Origin: Marivivens sp. LCG002
Lineage (GTDB): Bacteria; Pseudomonadota; Alphaproteobacteria; Rhodobacterales; Rhodobacteraceae
Direction of reading: 5' to 3'
DNA: 64,000 bases
Assembly (NCBI RefSeq): GCF_030264275.1
Contig: NZ_CP127165.1
Span: 1,600,001-1,664,000, forward strand
The notes below the pieces were generated by a model, which saw only the letters and a list, made by a program, of their open reading frames with translations, had not been told where the DNA came from and did not search any database. Below are positions 42,219 through 51,376 of the stretch, in pieces; position 1 is the first letter of the stretch; every line of letters starts with the position of its first letter. The position numbers were made by a program, and so were the translations under genes.

Positions 42219-42965
42219 ATGAGCAAGTTTGATAGAAACGTGAACAACGCGGCAACCCACGCCAAATATCTCTCGGTTTGGGATATTCAGGCCTATTACG
42301 GCGAAAGCTACATCGTTCAGGGCGTCAGCTTCGACATCCACGAGGGCGAGATCCTCGCCCTTCTGGGCCGCAACGGTGCGGGCAAAACATCGACCCTACG
42401 CGCGCTTGCGCGTCTCGATGATCCCGCGCTCAAGCATGGCGAGATCTGGCTCGACCACCAACCGCTCCACCTGATGAAGTCGCATCAGGCAGCGGCGGCA
42501 GGGATCGCGCTCGTGCCTGAAGATCGCCGCATCATCCCCGGTCTGACCGTGGAAGAGAACCTCAAGCTCGCCCAGATCGCCCCGCCCATCGGCTGGTCGC
42601 TCGAGCGCATCTACGAGCTCTTCCCGCGCCTCAAGGAACGCCGCAGCCAAGAAGGCGTGACGCTTTCGGGCGGGGAACAGCAGATGCTCGCCATCGCCCG
42701 CGCCTTGGCCCGCGATATCAAGGTGCTTCTCCTTGACGAACCCTACGAAGGTCTCGCTCCCGTTATCGTGCAAGAAATTGCTAAGACGTTGGGCATCATC
42801 AGGGATCAGGGCATCACCACGATCATCGTCGAACAAAACGCGGTGGCGGCCTTGAAATTGGCAGACCGCGCTGTGATCCTTGATACGGGAACCGTCGTGT
42901 TCGATGGTGACGCCAAGGATGTGCTGGAAGACGAGGCCTTACGCGCCAAGTATCTCGCCATCTAA
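42219..42965 (+). CDS. Branched-chain-type ABC transporter ATP-binding protein (LivF-like)
   Basis: Second ATPase, 248 aa. Walker A is GRNGAGKTS, the signature LSGGEQQMLAIARAL, and Walker B VLLLDEPYEGLAP. The N-terminal extension MSKFDRNVNNAATHAKYLS is longer than in typical LivF. It is the last transporter gene; a hairpin separates it from acetyl-CoA synthetase. Confidence 0.9.
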   Translation: MSKFDRNVNNAATHAKYLSVWDIQAYYGESYIVQGVSFDIHEGEILALLGRNGAGKTSTLRALARLDDPALKHGEIWLDHQPLHLMKSHQAAAAGIALVPEDRRIIPGLTVEENLKLAQIAPPIGWSLERIYELFPRLKERRSQEGVTLSGGEQQMLAIARALARDIKVLLLDEPYEGLAPVIVQEIAKTLGIIRDQGITTIIVEQNAVAALKLADRAVILDTGTVVFDGDAKDVLEDEALRAKYLAI

Positions 42966-42974
42966 GCCAAGTTA

Positions 42975-43002
42975 TCCGCCCTGCCCCCAAGGTCAGGGCG
43001 GA
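42975..43002 (+). terminator. Stem-loop between livF-like and acs
   Basis: TCCGCCCTG and CAGGGCGGA form a perfect 9-bp stem with a 10-nt loop, 9 nt after the livF stop. Only CCCTTT follows, so partial termination or mRNA processing is likelier than a complete stop. Read-through would co-express acs with the transporter. Confidence 0.5.
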
Positions 43003-43037
43003 CCCTTTAGTAAGTGACGGAAAGACAAGGGACAAAG

Positions 43038-44990
43038 ATGACCGACAAGACCTACGCGCCGAGTGCGGCGTTTTCTGCTGGGGCGCATGCCGATAAGGCG
43101 AAGTATGAGGCGATGTATGCGGCTTCCGTGTCCGATCCCGAAGGGTTCTGGGGCGCCGAAGGCAAGCGTCTGGACTGGATCAAGCCCTATACCAAGGTCA
43201 AGAACACCACCTTCGAGCACGGCAAGGTCGACATCAAATGGTTCGAGGACGGCGTTCTGAACGTTGCCTACAACTGCATCGACCGCCATCTTGCGACCCG
43301 CGGCGAGCAGACGGCGATCATCTTCGAGCCCGACAACCCCGATGATCCCGCCCAATACATCACCTACAACGAGCTTTCGGACAAGGTGAACCGCTTTGCC
43401 AACGTTCTTCTGTCCCAAGGCGTGATGCGCGGCGACCGCGTGGTGATCTATCTTCCGATGATCCCCGAGGCCGCCTATGCCATGCTCGCCTGTGCCCGCA
43501 TCGGCGCGATCCACTCGATCGTCTTTGCAGGCTTCTCTCCCGATGCTCTGGCCAACCGCATCAACGATTCCGAAGCCAAGGTCGTCATCACCGCCGACAC
43601 CGCCCCGCGCGGCGGCCGCCGCACCGCGCTCAAGGCCAACACCGATGCCGCATTGCTGCATTGCTCGGACAAGGTGCGCTGCCTCGTGGTCAAGCACACA
43701 GGCGACCAGACCACCTGGATCGACGGCCGCGATGTCGACGTCAAGGCGCTGATGGAAACCGCCGCGCCCGACTGCCCGCCCCGTCCGATGAACGCCGAAG
43801 ATCCGCTCTTCGTCCTTTACACCTCGGGCTCCACCGGCAAGCCCAAGGGCGTCGTCCATTCCTCGGGCGGCTATCTGCTGTATGCGGCGATGACCCATCA
43901 ATACACCTTCGATTACCACGAGGGCGACATCTACTGGTGCACCGCCGATGTGGGCTGGGTCACCGGTCACTCCTATATCGTCTACGGCCCGCTCGCCAAC
44001 GGCGGCACCTCGCTCATGTTCGAAGGCGTGCCCACCTATCCCGACGCAGGCCGCTTCTGGGCCGTCTGCGAAAAGCACAAGGTGAACCAGTTCTACACCG
44101 CCCCCACCGCGATCCGCTCGCTCATGGGTCAGGGCAAGGAATGGGTCGAGAAATACGATCTCTCCTCGATCAAGGTGCTCGGCACCGTCGGCGAGCCGAT
44201 CAACCCCGAGGCCTGGAACTGGTATAACGATGTGGTCGGCAAGGGCCGCGCCCCCATCGTCGACACCTGGTGGCAGACCGAAACGGGCGGCCATATGCTC
44301 ACCCCGCTTCCGGGCGCCACCGCGACCAAGCCGGGGTCGGCCACCCTGCCCTTCTTCGGCGTGCAGCCCGTGCTTCTCGACCCCGTCACGGGCAAGGAAA
44401 TCACCGAGACCGCAGCCGAGGGCGTTCTGGCGATCAAGGACAGCTGGCCCGGCCAGATGCGCACCGTCTGGGGCGACCACGAGCGCTTCATGCAGACCTA
44501 CTTCAGCGACTTCAAAGGCTATTACTTCACAGGTGACGGCTGCCGCCGCGATGCGGACGGCTATTACTGGATCACCGGCCGCGTCGATGACGTGATCAAC
44601 GTCTCGGGCCACCGCATGGGCACCGCCGAGGTTGAAAGCGCCCTCGTCGCCCACGCCAAGGTCGCCGAAGCCGCCGTCGTGGGCTTCCCCCATGACATCA
44701 AGGGTCAGGGCATCTACGCCTATGTCACCTTGATGAACGGCGAAGACCCTTCGGACGCGCTGCGCGCCGAGCTTGAAAAATGGGTCCGCACCGAGATCGG
44801 CCCCATCGCCAAGCCCGACTTCATCCAATGGGCCCCGGGCCTGCCCAAAACCCGCTCCGGCAAAATCATGCGCCGCATCCTGCGCAAAATCGCCGAGAAC
44901 GACACAGGCAGCCTCGGCGACACATCAACACTCGCCGACCCGTCCGTCGTAGACGAGTTGATCGCCAACTCGCTCCACGCCAAGGGCTAG
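43038..44990 (+). CDS. acsA: Acetyl-CoA synthetase (AMP-forming)
   Basis: Enzyme of 650 aa that makes acetyl-CoA from acetate, ATP and CoA. Core motifs are [20 protein letters not shown] (AMP-binding), [12 protein letters not shown], the hinge region [20 protein letters not shown], and the C-terminal [15 protein letters not shown], whose lysine is the regulatory acetylation site in the family. N-terminal [16 protein letters not shown] fits Acs. Start ATG 43038 has AAGGGA upstream. The position behind a Liv-type importer and opposite an ScfR-type regulator suggests use of acetate taken up or formed from the imported solute. Confidence 0.93.
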   Translation: MTDKTYAPSAAFSAGAHADKAKYEAMYAASVSDPEGFWGAEGKRLDWIKPYTKVKNTTFEHGKVDIKWFEDGVLNVAYNCIDRHLATRGEQTAIIFEPDNPDDPAQYITYNELSDKVNRFANVLLSQGVMRGDRVVIYLPMIPEAAYAMLACARIGAIHSIVFAGFSPDALANRINDSEAKVVITADTAPRGGRRTALKANTDAALLHCSDKVRCLVVKHTGDQTTWIDGRDVDVKALMETAAPDCPPRPMNAEDPLFVLYTSGSTGKPKGVVHSSGGYLLYAAMTHQYTFDYHEGDIYWCTADVGWVTGHSYIVYGPLANGGTSLMFEGVPTYPDAGRFWAVCEKHKVNQFYTAPTAIRSLMGQGKEWVEKYDLSSIKVLGTVGEPINPEAWNWYNDVVGKGRAPIVDTWWQTETGGHMLTPLPGATATKPGSATLPFFGVQPVLLDPVTGKEITETAAEGVLAIKDSWPGQMRTVWGDHERFMQTYFSDFKGYYFTGDGCRRDADGYYWITGRVDDVINVSGHRMGTAEVESALVAHAKVAEAAVVGFPHDIKGQGIYAYVTLMNGEDPSDALRAELEKWVRTEIGPIAKPDFIQWAPGLPKTRSGKIMRRILRKIAENDTGSLGDTSTLADPSVVDELIANSLHAKG

Positions 44991-45000
44991 GCGCCAATTC

Positions 45001-45058
45001 GGCCCCCTTTCAAAGGGGGCCAAGACAGCGCAAAGGCCCGCTTCGGCGGGCCTTTTCC
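45001..45058 (+). terminator. Intrinsic terminator of the Liv/acs operon
   Basis: Two hairpins: GGCCCCCTT/AAGGGGGCC (45001-45021), then AAAGGCCCGC-TTCG-GCGGGCCTTT (45032-45055), a cUUCGg tetraloop stem of 10 bp followed by TTCCTTT. The second is a strong Rho-independent terminator just after acs. Confidence 0.85.
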
Positions 45059-45238
45059 TTTGGATCACGCCGCCAACCCGCCACCCACCGCGCAAGAATC
45101 TTGCTCGACCAAGCGTGATTTTGCGTGCACGCAATGCTTTTCACCCAGATATTGTTCGCGTATAAGCGCGGACACATCTGTCCTGGATTGGCTCCACAAA
45201 TGGGCAGCAAAGCGTAACAGGCAATGGCCGAGGAACAC

Positions 45239-45733
45239 ATGAGCAACAAAAATCACGACAATGATGTAAGCTTTATCAAGGCGTTGGCCGAGCTTCTGCG
45301 TGAAAACGATCTGACCGAGCTTCAGGTCAAGCGTGAGTATGGCGACAACGACAGCCTCAACGTCCGCGTAAGCCGTCAGACACAGGTCGTCACCCAAGTT
45401 TCCATGCCCGCAGCCGCAGCACCGGTTGCAGCCGCCCCTGCCGCAGCCTCGGCTGCACCCGCTGCTGCAGCGGCTTCGAACGATGATCCCGCCTCGCATC
45501 CCGGCGCTGTGACCTCGCCGATGGTCGGCACCGCCTATCTCGCCTCCGAGCCCGGCGCTGCACCTTTCATCAAGGTCGGTGACAAAGTGGCCCAAGGTGA
45601 CACGGTTCTCATCATCGAAGCCATGAAGACCATGAACCAGATCCCTGCCCCCAAAGCTGGCACGGTCAAGCGCATTCTGGTCGACGACGGCGCGCCGGTC
45701 GAGTTCGGCGCTCCCCTTTTGATCATCGAATAA
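45239..45733 (+). CDS. accB: Biotin carboxyl carrier protein of acetyl-CoA carboxylase
   Basis: Carrier of 164 aa. The N-terminal helix region is followed by an Ala/Pro-rich flexible linker (about 55-85), then the biotinyl domain with [10 protein letters not shown]; Lys130 is the biotinylation site. It shuttles carboxybiotin to make malonyl-CoA for fatty acid synthesis. I choose ATG 45239, with GAGGA upstream; an in-frame ATG at 45224 is possible. It forms an operon with accC. Confidence 0.93.
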   Translation: MSNKNHDNDVSFIKALAELLRENDLTELQVKREYGDNDSLNVRVSRQTQVVTQVSMPAAAAPVAAAPAAASAAPAAAAASNDDPASHPGAVTSPMVGTAYLASEPGAAPFIKVGDKVAQGDTVLIIEAMKTMNQIPAPKAGTVKRILVDDGAPVEFGAPLLIIE

Positions 45734-45743
45734 GGGCATGCCC

Positions 45744-47093
45744 ATGTTCGATAAAATCCTCATTGCGAACCGCGGCGAGATCGCGCTCCGCGTGGTCCGT
45801 GCCTGCCGCGAAATGGGCATCAAATCGGTAGCGGTCCATTCGACTGCCGATGCCGATGCGATGCATGTGCGCATGGCCGACGAGTCCGTCTGTATCGGCC
45901 CGCCCTCCTCGAGCGCCAGCTACCTGAGCTTTCCGGCCATCATTTCGGCCTGTGAAATTTCGGGCGCCCAAGCGATCCACCCCGGTTATGGTTTTCTCTC
46001 CGAGAACGCGAGCTTTGTTCAGATCGTCGAGGATCACGGCCTGACCTTTATCGGCCCCTCGGCCGAGCACATCCGCCAGATGGGCGACAAGATCACCGCC
46101 AAAGACACCGCCAAAGCACTCGGTATCCCCGTTGTGCCCGGCTCTGACGGTGGCGTTCCCGACCTTGAAACCGCCAAGAAAGTCGCCGCCGAGATGGGCT
46201 ATCCCGTCATCATCAAGGCGACCGCTGGTGGCGGTGGACGCGGCATGAAGGTTGCGCTTTCCGAAAAGGAAATCGAAACCGCCTTCCGCACCGCCCGTTC
46301 AGAGGCCAAGGCCGCTTTCGGCAATGACGAGGTTTATATGGAGAAATACCTCCAGAAGCCGCGTCACATCGAAATTCAGGTCTTCGGCGACGGTCAGGGC
46401 AACGGCGTTCACCTTGGCGAGCGGGATTGCTCGCTCCAGCGCCGTCACCAGAAAGTGTTCGAAGAGGCCCCCGGCCCCTGCATCACCGAAGAAGAGCGCG
46501 CCCGCATCGGCAAGATCTGCGCCGACGCCATCGGCAAGATGGGGTATTCGGGCGCAGGCACGATCGAATTCCTCTACGAGGACGGCGAGTTCTATTTCAT
46601 TGAAATGAACACCCGCCTTCAGGTGGAACATCCCGTAACCGAAGGTATCTTTGGCGTCGATCTCGTGCGCGAGCAAATCCGCGTGGCCTCTGGCCTGCCG
46701 CTCTCGTTCACCCAAGACGATCTCAAGATCAACGGTCATGCCATCGAGGTCCGTATCAACGCCGAGCGCCTGCCGAACTTCTCACCCTGCCCGGGCAAGA
46801 TCACCCAGTATCACGCCCCCGGCGGTCTGGGCGTTCGGATGGATTCGGCACTTTATGACGGCTATTCGATCCCACCCTATTACGACAGCCTCATCGGCAA
46901 GCTGATCGTGCATGGCCGCGACCGTCCCGAAGCGCTTGCCCGTCTGAGCCGTGCTTTGGGCGAATTGATCGTTGATGGCGTAGACACCACCGTGCCGCTC
47001 TTCCATGCGCTCTTGCAGGAAGAAGACATTCACACGGGGAACTACAACATCCACTGGCTGGAAAAGTGGCTCGCGACGAACCTTCAGGGCTAA
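45744..47093 (+). CDS. accC: Biotin carboxylase subunit of acetyl-CoA carboxylase
   Basis: Enzyme of 449 aa with ATP-grasp fold. Motifs are [18 protein letters not shown], the glycine-rich ATP loop ([13 protein letters not shown]), [20 protein letters not shown], the catalytic region [16 protein letters not shown] and [17 protein letters not shown]. It carboxylates biotin on AccB using bicarbonate and ATP. The ATG at 45744 (with AAGGG) is preferred to 45738. Normal length. Confidence 0.95.
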   Translation: MFDKILIANRGEIALRVVRACREMGIKSVAVHSTADADAMHVRMADESVCIGPPSSSASYLSFPAIISACEISGAQAIHPGYGFLSENASFVQIVEDHGLTFIGPSAEHIRQMGDKITAKDTAKALGIPVVPGSDGGVPDLETAKKVAAEMGYPVIIKATAGGGGRGMKVALSEKEIETAFRTARSEAKAAFGNDEVYMEKYLQKPRHIEIQVFGDGQGNGVHLGERDCSLQRRHQKVFEEAPGPCITEEERARIGKICADAIGKMGYSGAGTIEFLYEDGEFYFIEMNTRLQVEHPVTEGIFGVDLVREQIRVASGLPLSFTQDDLKINGHAIEVRINAERLPNFSPCPGKITQYHAPGGLGVRMDSALYDGYSIPPYYDSLIGKLIVHGRDRPEALARLSRALGELIVDGVDTTVPLFHALLQEEDIHTGNYNIHWLEKWLATNLQG

Positions 47094-47110
47094 GGCCCCA
47101 CCAAACAAAG

Positions 47111-47141
47111 AAACGCCCGCGAAAATCTCGCGGGCGTTTTT
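47111..47141 (+). terminator. Intrinsic terminator after accC
   Basis: AAACGCCCGCGA and TCGCGGGCGTTT form a perfect 12-bp stem with a 5-nt loop, followed by TT and C, 18 nt after the accC stop. Confidence 0.85.
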
Positions 47142-47186
47142 CGTTCCGGCCCTTCCATGATCGCGCGGCTTCACTATGTTGGGCCT

Positions 47187-47837
47187 ATGAAAGACGCTCC
47201 GAGTTTGACGCCTGAATTGCTTTTGCACGCCTATTCAGTGGGCGTCTTTCCCATGGCCGAAACGCGCCATGATACCGAAGTCTTTTGGGTCGAGCCGCGC
47301 ATGCGCGGGATCTTCGAAATGGACGGTTTCCACATCTCGCGTTCGCTTGCCAAACACATGCGCCAAGAGCCGTTCCAGATCAGCTTTGACGCCGCCTTTC
47401 GTGAGGTGATGATCGGATGCGCGGATCGCTCGGAAACATGGATCAGCCAGACCATACTTGATCTTTATACCGAGCTGTTCGAACTCGGCTTCGGTCATTC
47501 CATCGAGATTTGGGAGCAAGGCGAACTTGTCGGCGGGGTCTACGGCCTCGCAATCGGAGGCGCGTTTTTCGGCGAAAGCATGTTTTCCAAGCGCACCAAT
47601 GCTTCCAAGATCGCTTTGGCCTATTTGATAGATCGTCTGCGGATCGGGGGCTTTGCGCTCTTTGATACGCAGTTCATCACGCCGCATCTCGCCTCGCTCG
47701 GCGCTATCGAAATTCCCAAGGCCACCTATAAAAAACGCCTCAAAGCCGCATTAGAGCTCGAGGCGGATTTTCATGCTGCGGGGGATCGGGTCCCGACCCC
47801 TTATGACGTGATACAGCGCAGCATCCAGACGTCGTAG
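47187..47837 (+). CDS. aat: Leucyl/phenylalanyl-tRNA-protein transferase
   Basis: Enzyme of 216 aa that adds Leu or Phe from tRNA to proteins with N-terminal Arg or Lys, feeding them to the N-end-rule pathway. Recognised by LLLHAYSVGVFPMAE, VFWVEPRMRGIFEMDGFHIS, GGVYGLAIGGAFFGESMFSK and FDTQFITPHLASLGA. ClpX/ClpP lie nearby, but that is not specific. The start is likely ATG 47187; an upstream frame from 47157 is in the terminator region. The gene overlaps the convergent DUF2155 gene by 37 nt. Confidence 0.93.
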   Translation: MKDAPSLTPELLLHAYSVGVFPMAETRHDTEVFWVEPRMRGIFEMDGFHISRSLAKHMRQEPFQISFDAAFREVMIGCADRSETWISQTILDLYTELFELGFGHSIEIWEQGELVGGVYGLAIGGAFFGESMFSKRTNASKIALAYLIDRLRIGGFALFDTQFITPHLASLGAIEIPKATYKKRLKAALELEADFHAAGDRVPTPYDVIQRSIQTS

Positions 47838-48157
47838 CGCGGATGGTCCATCGCGTTGAGCGCGGGCGCCGAAGCAATCATCCAGCCATTGAAAACGGGC
47901 TGGCGCTCGTCGCGATAGTGGATGACCAATTCGCCGAAAGCGTCGCTCAGCGGGTTATCGGTGGGATAGCGGCATTCATTGAGCTGAACGGTCAGATGGC
48001 CAACGGTGCCTGTGGCCCCTTCTGACAGCTCTAGATCGGTCGTAATCGCCGTGACCTTGTCGAGCACGCGGACAATACCGCCAGAGGCCGAAGTGACCTC
48101 CTGAGCGGCAACGGTCGTCGCCGCAAGTGAAAGTGCCAGAGTGAGAGACCGGAGCAT
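47801..48157 (-). CDS. DUF2155 domain-containing periplasmic protein
   Basis: Protein of 118 aa with a Sec signal peptide (LTLALSLAATTVAA followed by QE) and the DUF2155 core (GGIVRVLDKVTAITTDLELS, VQLNECRYPTDNPLSDAFGE, VFNGWMIASAPALNAMDHPR, YDVWMLRC). The family is common in alphaproteobacteria and sits beside aat and the NDUFA12 gene; its role is unknown. I start it at ATG 48157, where the hydrophobic signal begins; GTG/TTG codons precede it. Confidence 0.85.
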   Translation of the reverse strand: MLRSLTLALSLAATTVAAQEVTSASGGIVRVLDKVTAITTDLELSEGATGTVGHLTVQLNECRYPTDNPLSDAFGELVIHYRDERQPVFNGWMIASAPALNAMDHPRYDVWMLRCITS

Positions 48158-48178
48158 CAACACGGCAAACAGCAGCCC

Positions 48179-48562
48179 TTACTCAGGCTGCCATGCCTCG
48201 TAGTCGGCGCGCGGTGCAGGCTCGGGACGACGGATCGAGCCGACGGGCGCATAGGCCTGAGCGGTGCCGGTCAGGTTTTCCTGATGCGGCTTTTCCCACG
48301 ACTTATGGGCGAGTGGCTTTTCAGTCGGAGCCTGATCCCAAGTGCGGTGAAGCCAGCCGTGCCAATCGGGATTGATCCGCGAGGCTTCGATTTCGCCGTT
48401 GAAGATCACCCAACGCTTGGAGTCGTCCTTGGTGCGGTAATAGATGTTACCCTGATCGTCCTCACCCACTTTGACGCCTTTGCGCCAAGTGAAGAGTTGA
48501 GTGCCAAACGTCTGACCATGCCACCAGGTCAATGCGCGAACAACGGTGTTCAGAATGCCCAT
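48179..48562 (-). CDS. NADH:ubiquinone oxidoreductase subunit NDUFA12 (B17.2) family
   Basis: Accessory complex I subunit of 127 aa, homologous to mitochondrial B17.2/NDUFA12. Visible signatures are [40 protein letters not shown] and [10 protein letters not shown]. It is encoded apart from the nuo operon, as in other alphaproteobacteria, and lies upstream of DUF2155 with a 21-nt gap. It stabilises complex I assembly in the membrane arm junction. Confidence 0.93.
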   Translation of the reverse strand: MGILNTVVRALTWWHGQTFGTQLFTWRKGVKVGEDDQGNIYYRTKDDSKRWVIFNGEIEASRINPDWHGWLHRTWDQAPTEKPLAHKSWEKPHQENLTGTAQAYAPVGSIRRPEPAPRADYEAWQPE

Positions 48563-48667
48563 AAATCAGCTCCCTTGCTTGTCTCTCTCTTGCCCTACCT
48601 TGCGGCAGAGGTCCAGAGCTACGTGCAGCTTGCGGCGCATTTTGGCGCGCCGCAGCCGAAGTTTACC

Positions 48668-49024
48668 TTAGAGAAGCGCGGTGACTTCGATTTCGATACG
48701 GTATTTCGGATCGATCAGGTTGCATTCCACCATGGTTGCAACGGGCGGGTTCGCGCCGAAGGTTTCGCGCAGGGTCGGCCAGCAGGGTTCGAACTCGGCC
48801 GCATCGGGAAGATAATAGGTCACGCGCACGGTCTTGGAAATGTCGCTGCCTGCTTCTTTGAGAGCGTTGGAGATCGTGGTGAGAGCGGCTTTGCACTGCT
48901 CTACGACGTCGTCGCCCTGCCCTACGGTGCCGGCTACATGAACAAAACCACCCGCAACGATCGCACGGCAATAGGCGATCTTTTCTTCAAAGGGGCTACC
49001 GGTGAAAACACGCTTCATAGTCAT
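48668..49024 (-). CDS. RidA/YjgF-like family protein (non-canonical)
   Basis: Protein of 118 aa with the YjgF fold (SPFEEKIAYCRAIVAGGFVH, VAGTVGQGDDVVEQCKAAL, YRIEIEVTALL). Canonical RidA enzymes hydrolyse reactive imines with an Arg in the VEVARLPKD segment; by eye the corresponding stretch here is VECNLIDPKYRI, so that Arg appears to be Asn. It may therefore belong to another Rid subgroup without deaminase activity. GAGGA precedes the first ATG. It is separated from clpX by a terminator. Confidence 0.8.
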   Translation of the reverse strand: MTMKRVFTGSPFEEKIAYCRAIVAGGFVHVAGTVGQGDDVVEQCKAALTTISNALKEAGSDISKTVRVTYYLPDAAEFEPCWPTLRETFGANPPVATMVECNLIDPKYRIEIEVTALL

Positions 49025-49117
49025 GGAAAATATCCTCGGATTGGAGTCTGTGCTCCGTTACGACCAAAGCAATTCCTGCGCAAGATGGATCAACGCATGC
49101 GGACCTTGGGCAACGAA

Positions 49118-49143
49118 AAAGGCCGCCTCGGAGGGCGGCCTTT
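49118..49143 (-). terminator. Intrinsic terminator of clpX
   Basis: On the minus strand AAAGGCCGCC and GGCGGCCTTT pair perfectly over 10 bp with a 6-nt loop, followed by a TT run and CG. It lies 6 nt beyond the clpX stop, in the direction of clpX transcription. Confidence 0.85.
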
Positions 49144-49149
49144 GGTATC

Positions 49150-50415
49150 TTAGCTGGCGCTGGCTTTTTCGCCTTTGGGCGCGTCGGCATAGATCATGAG
49201 AGGTTTGGCATCGGGGCCGACCGCCTCTTCGTTTACGACAACCTCGGTCACATTCTCCATGCCCGGAAGCTCGAACATGGTGTCGAGAAGAATATCTTCC
49301 ATAATCGAGCGAAGACCGCGTGCACCCGTCTTGCGTTCGATGGCGCGCTTGGCAATGGCTTTGAGCGCATCGTCGGTAAAGTTGAGCTCGGTGCCTTCAA
49401 TCTCGAACAGACGCTGGTATTGCTTGACCAGCGCGTTCTTGGGCTGGGTCAGGATGGTGATCAGCGCATCTTCATCAAGGTCGGTCAGCGTGGCGATCAC
49501 GGGCAAACGGCCCACGAATTCGGGGATCAGACCGAACTTGAGAAGATCCTCGGGTTCCAGATCCTTGAAGATCTGACCGACGGTGCGCTCGTCGTTGGAA
49601 CGCACATCGGCACCAAAGCCCATGCCCGAGCCTTTGCCGCGCTGCGCAATGATCTTGTCCAGACCTGCGAAAGCACCGCCGCAAATGAACAGGATGTTCG
49701 TGGTGTCGACCTGAAGGAATTCCTGCTGCGGATGCTTGCGCCCGCCCTGCGGCGGAACCGAAGCAACCGTTCCTTCCATGATCTTGAGAAGCGCCTGCTG
49801 AACGCCCTCGCCCGAAACGTCACGGGTTATCGAGGGATTGTCCGACTTGCGGGTGATCTTGTCGACTTCGTCAATGTAGACGATCCCGCGCTGCGCTTTC
49901 TCGACGTTGTATTCGGACGCCTGAAGCAGCTTGAGAATGATGTTCTCGACGTCCTCGCCCACATACCCCGCTTCGGTCAAAGTGGTCGCATCGGCCATGG
50001 TAAAGGGCACATCGAGGATACGCGCCAAGGTCTGGGCAAGAAGCGTCTTGCCACAGCCAGTAGGCCCGATCAGGAGGATGTTGGACTTTGCCAGCTCGAT
50101 ATCCGACTTGGACGAGTGGTGCAGACGCTTGTAGTGGTTGTGCACCGCAACGGCGAGCACGCGCTTGGCATGTTCCTGACCGATCACATAGTCGTCGAGA
50201 ACCTGACAGATGTCGCGGGGCGTCGGAACGCCCTCTTTCGTCTTGAGGCTGGAGGACTTGGTCTCTTCGCGGATGATATCCATGCAAAGCTCGACACATT
50301 CGTCGCAGATAAAGACGGTCGGTCCAGCAATGAGTTTGCGCACTTCGTGCTGGCTCTTGCCGCAGAAGCTGCAATAGAGGGTGTTCTTGCTGTCACCGGA
50401 TGTCGAATTCGCCAT
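49150..50415 (-). CDS. clpX: ATP-dependent Clp protease ATP-binding subunit ClpX
   Basis: AAA+ unfoldase of 421 aa that feeds substrates to ClpP. The N-terminal zinc-binding domain has four cysteines, 15, 18, 37 and 40 ([18 protein letters not shown]). Walker A is GPTGCGKT; the arginine finger and pore-loop region are in the usual order. AAGGGG precedes the ATG. It is downstream of clpP with a 113-nt gap, the usual order, and may share its transcript. Confidence 0.96.
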   Translation of the reverse strand: MANSTSGDSKNTLYCSFCGKSQHEVRKLIAGPTVFICDECVELCMDIIREETKSSSLKTKEGVPTPRDICQVLDDYVIGQEHAKRVLAVAVHNHYKRLHHSSKSDIELAKSNILLIGPTGCGKTLLAQTLARILDVPFTMADATTLTEAGYVGEDVENIILKLLQASEYNVEKAQRGIVYIDEVDKITRKSDNPSITRDVSGEGVQQALLKIMEGTVASVPPQGGRKHPQQEFLQVDTTNILFICGGAFAGLDKIIAQRGKGSGMGFGADVRSNDERTVGQIFKDLEPEDLLKFGLIPEFVGRLPVIATLTDLDEDALITILTQPKNALVKQYQRLFEIEGTELNFTDDALKAIAKRAIERKTGARGLRSIMEDILLDTMFELPGMENVTEVVVNEEAVGPDAKPLMIYADAPKGEKASAS

Positions 50416-50528
50416 TATATACCCCTTGGCGGCTGGCCTTTGGTCGGTTTGCGGGCTGTGCCTTTCAGTTAGACTAGGACAGCCCGCCTAGGTCCACAAC
50501 GCCAAAACGTAAGCGCTGTGTCGGTTCG

Positions 50529-51149
50529 TTACTCGGCAGCGTCGGGACGACGTGCGAGAATCTCGTCGATATGGCCCCATGCCTTTGCCTCTTCGGGCGA
50601 CATGAAGTTATCGCGCTCGAGCGCACGTTCGACTTCTTCATAGGATTGGCCGGTGTGGTGCACATAAAGCTTGTAAAGCTGCTCACGGATCTTCTGGGTT
50701 TCGCGGGCGTGGATCATGATGTCCGTCGCCTGACCCTGATATCCGCCAGAGGGCTGGTGCACCATGATGCGGCTATTGGGGAGTGCAAAGCGCATACCCG
50801 CCTCGCCTGCCATCGAAAGCACAGAGCCCATCGACGCAGCCTGACCGAGCACAAGGGTCGAGACCTTGGGACGGATATACTGCATCGTGTCATAGATCGA
50901 CAGACCGGCCGTCACAACGCCGCCGGGGCTGTTGATATACATGCTGATCTCTTTTTTCGGGTTCTCGGCTTCGAGATGGAGAAGCTGGGCCACGATGAGC
51001 TGGCTCATACCGTCATGGATCGGACCGTTCACAAAGACGATGCGTTCCTTGAGGAGGCGCGAGAAAATGTCATACGCACGTTCGCCGCGTGCGGTCTGCT
51101 CGACCACCATCGGAACGAGGTTGTTATAGGTTTCGATCGGATCTCTCAT
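50529..51149 (-). CDS. clpP: ATP-dependent Clp protease proteolytic subunit ClpP
   Basis: Serine protease of 206 aa. The catalytic triad is Ser106 (GQAASMGSV), His131 (IMVHQPSGG) and Asp180 (LERDNFM), offset by nine from the E. coli mature numbering (97/122/171). It forms the double heptamer degradation chamber. GAGGCAGACC precedes the ATG. It probably is co-expressed with clpX. Confidence 0.97.
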   Translation of the reverse strand: MRDPIETYNNLVPMVVEQTARGERAYDIFSRLLKERIVFVNGPIHDGMSQLIVAQLLHLEAENPKKEISMYINSPGGVVTAGLSIYDTMQYIRPKVSTLVLGQAASMGSVLSMAGEAGMRFALPNSRIMVHQPSGGYQGQATDIMIHARETQKIREQLYKLYVHHTGQSYEEVERALERDNFMSPEEAKAWGHIDEILARRPDAAE

Positions 51150-51203
51150 CTGGTCTGCCTCGATTGGGGACGCGAGCGTCTGTCATTCAAATGTTCCTAA
51201 AGG

Positions 51204-51234
51204 ATTCTTAGTGGTGAGCTTAGGGGGGTTCAAG
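51204..51234 (-). promoter_or_regulatory. Possible heat-shock (RpoH-type) promoter of clpP
   Basis: Upstream of clpP on the minus strand, CTTGAA (51234-51229) lies about 15 nt before CACTAAGAAT, a partial match to RpoH -35/-10 spacing seen in alphaproteobacterial heat-shock promoters. The -10 match is weak. The rest of the 227-nt gap 51150-51376 shows nothing recognisable, including no clear terminator for the secretion operon. Confidence 0.3.
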
Positions 51235-51376
51235 GGCAGTTGGACGTATCTGCGCCGAATTGGTGATTTAGCGGACATCTGGTCGTTGGTCTCTTGAACG
51301 GCAAATTGCCCGCAAACTGCAGGCAAAAGCGTTAATATGTCGCAAAGATCGCCTCAATTGGCCGAATTCACCGCTT

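Noticed and set aside
42993-44828. A 611-codon minus-strand frame opposite acsA
   Set aside because: Antisense shadow; the plus-strand frame is an unmistakable acetyl-CoA synthetase.
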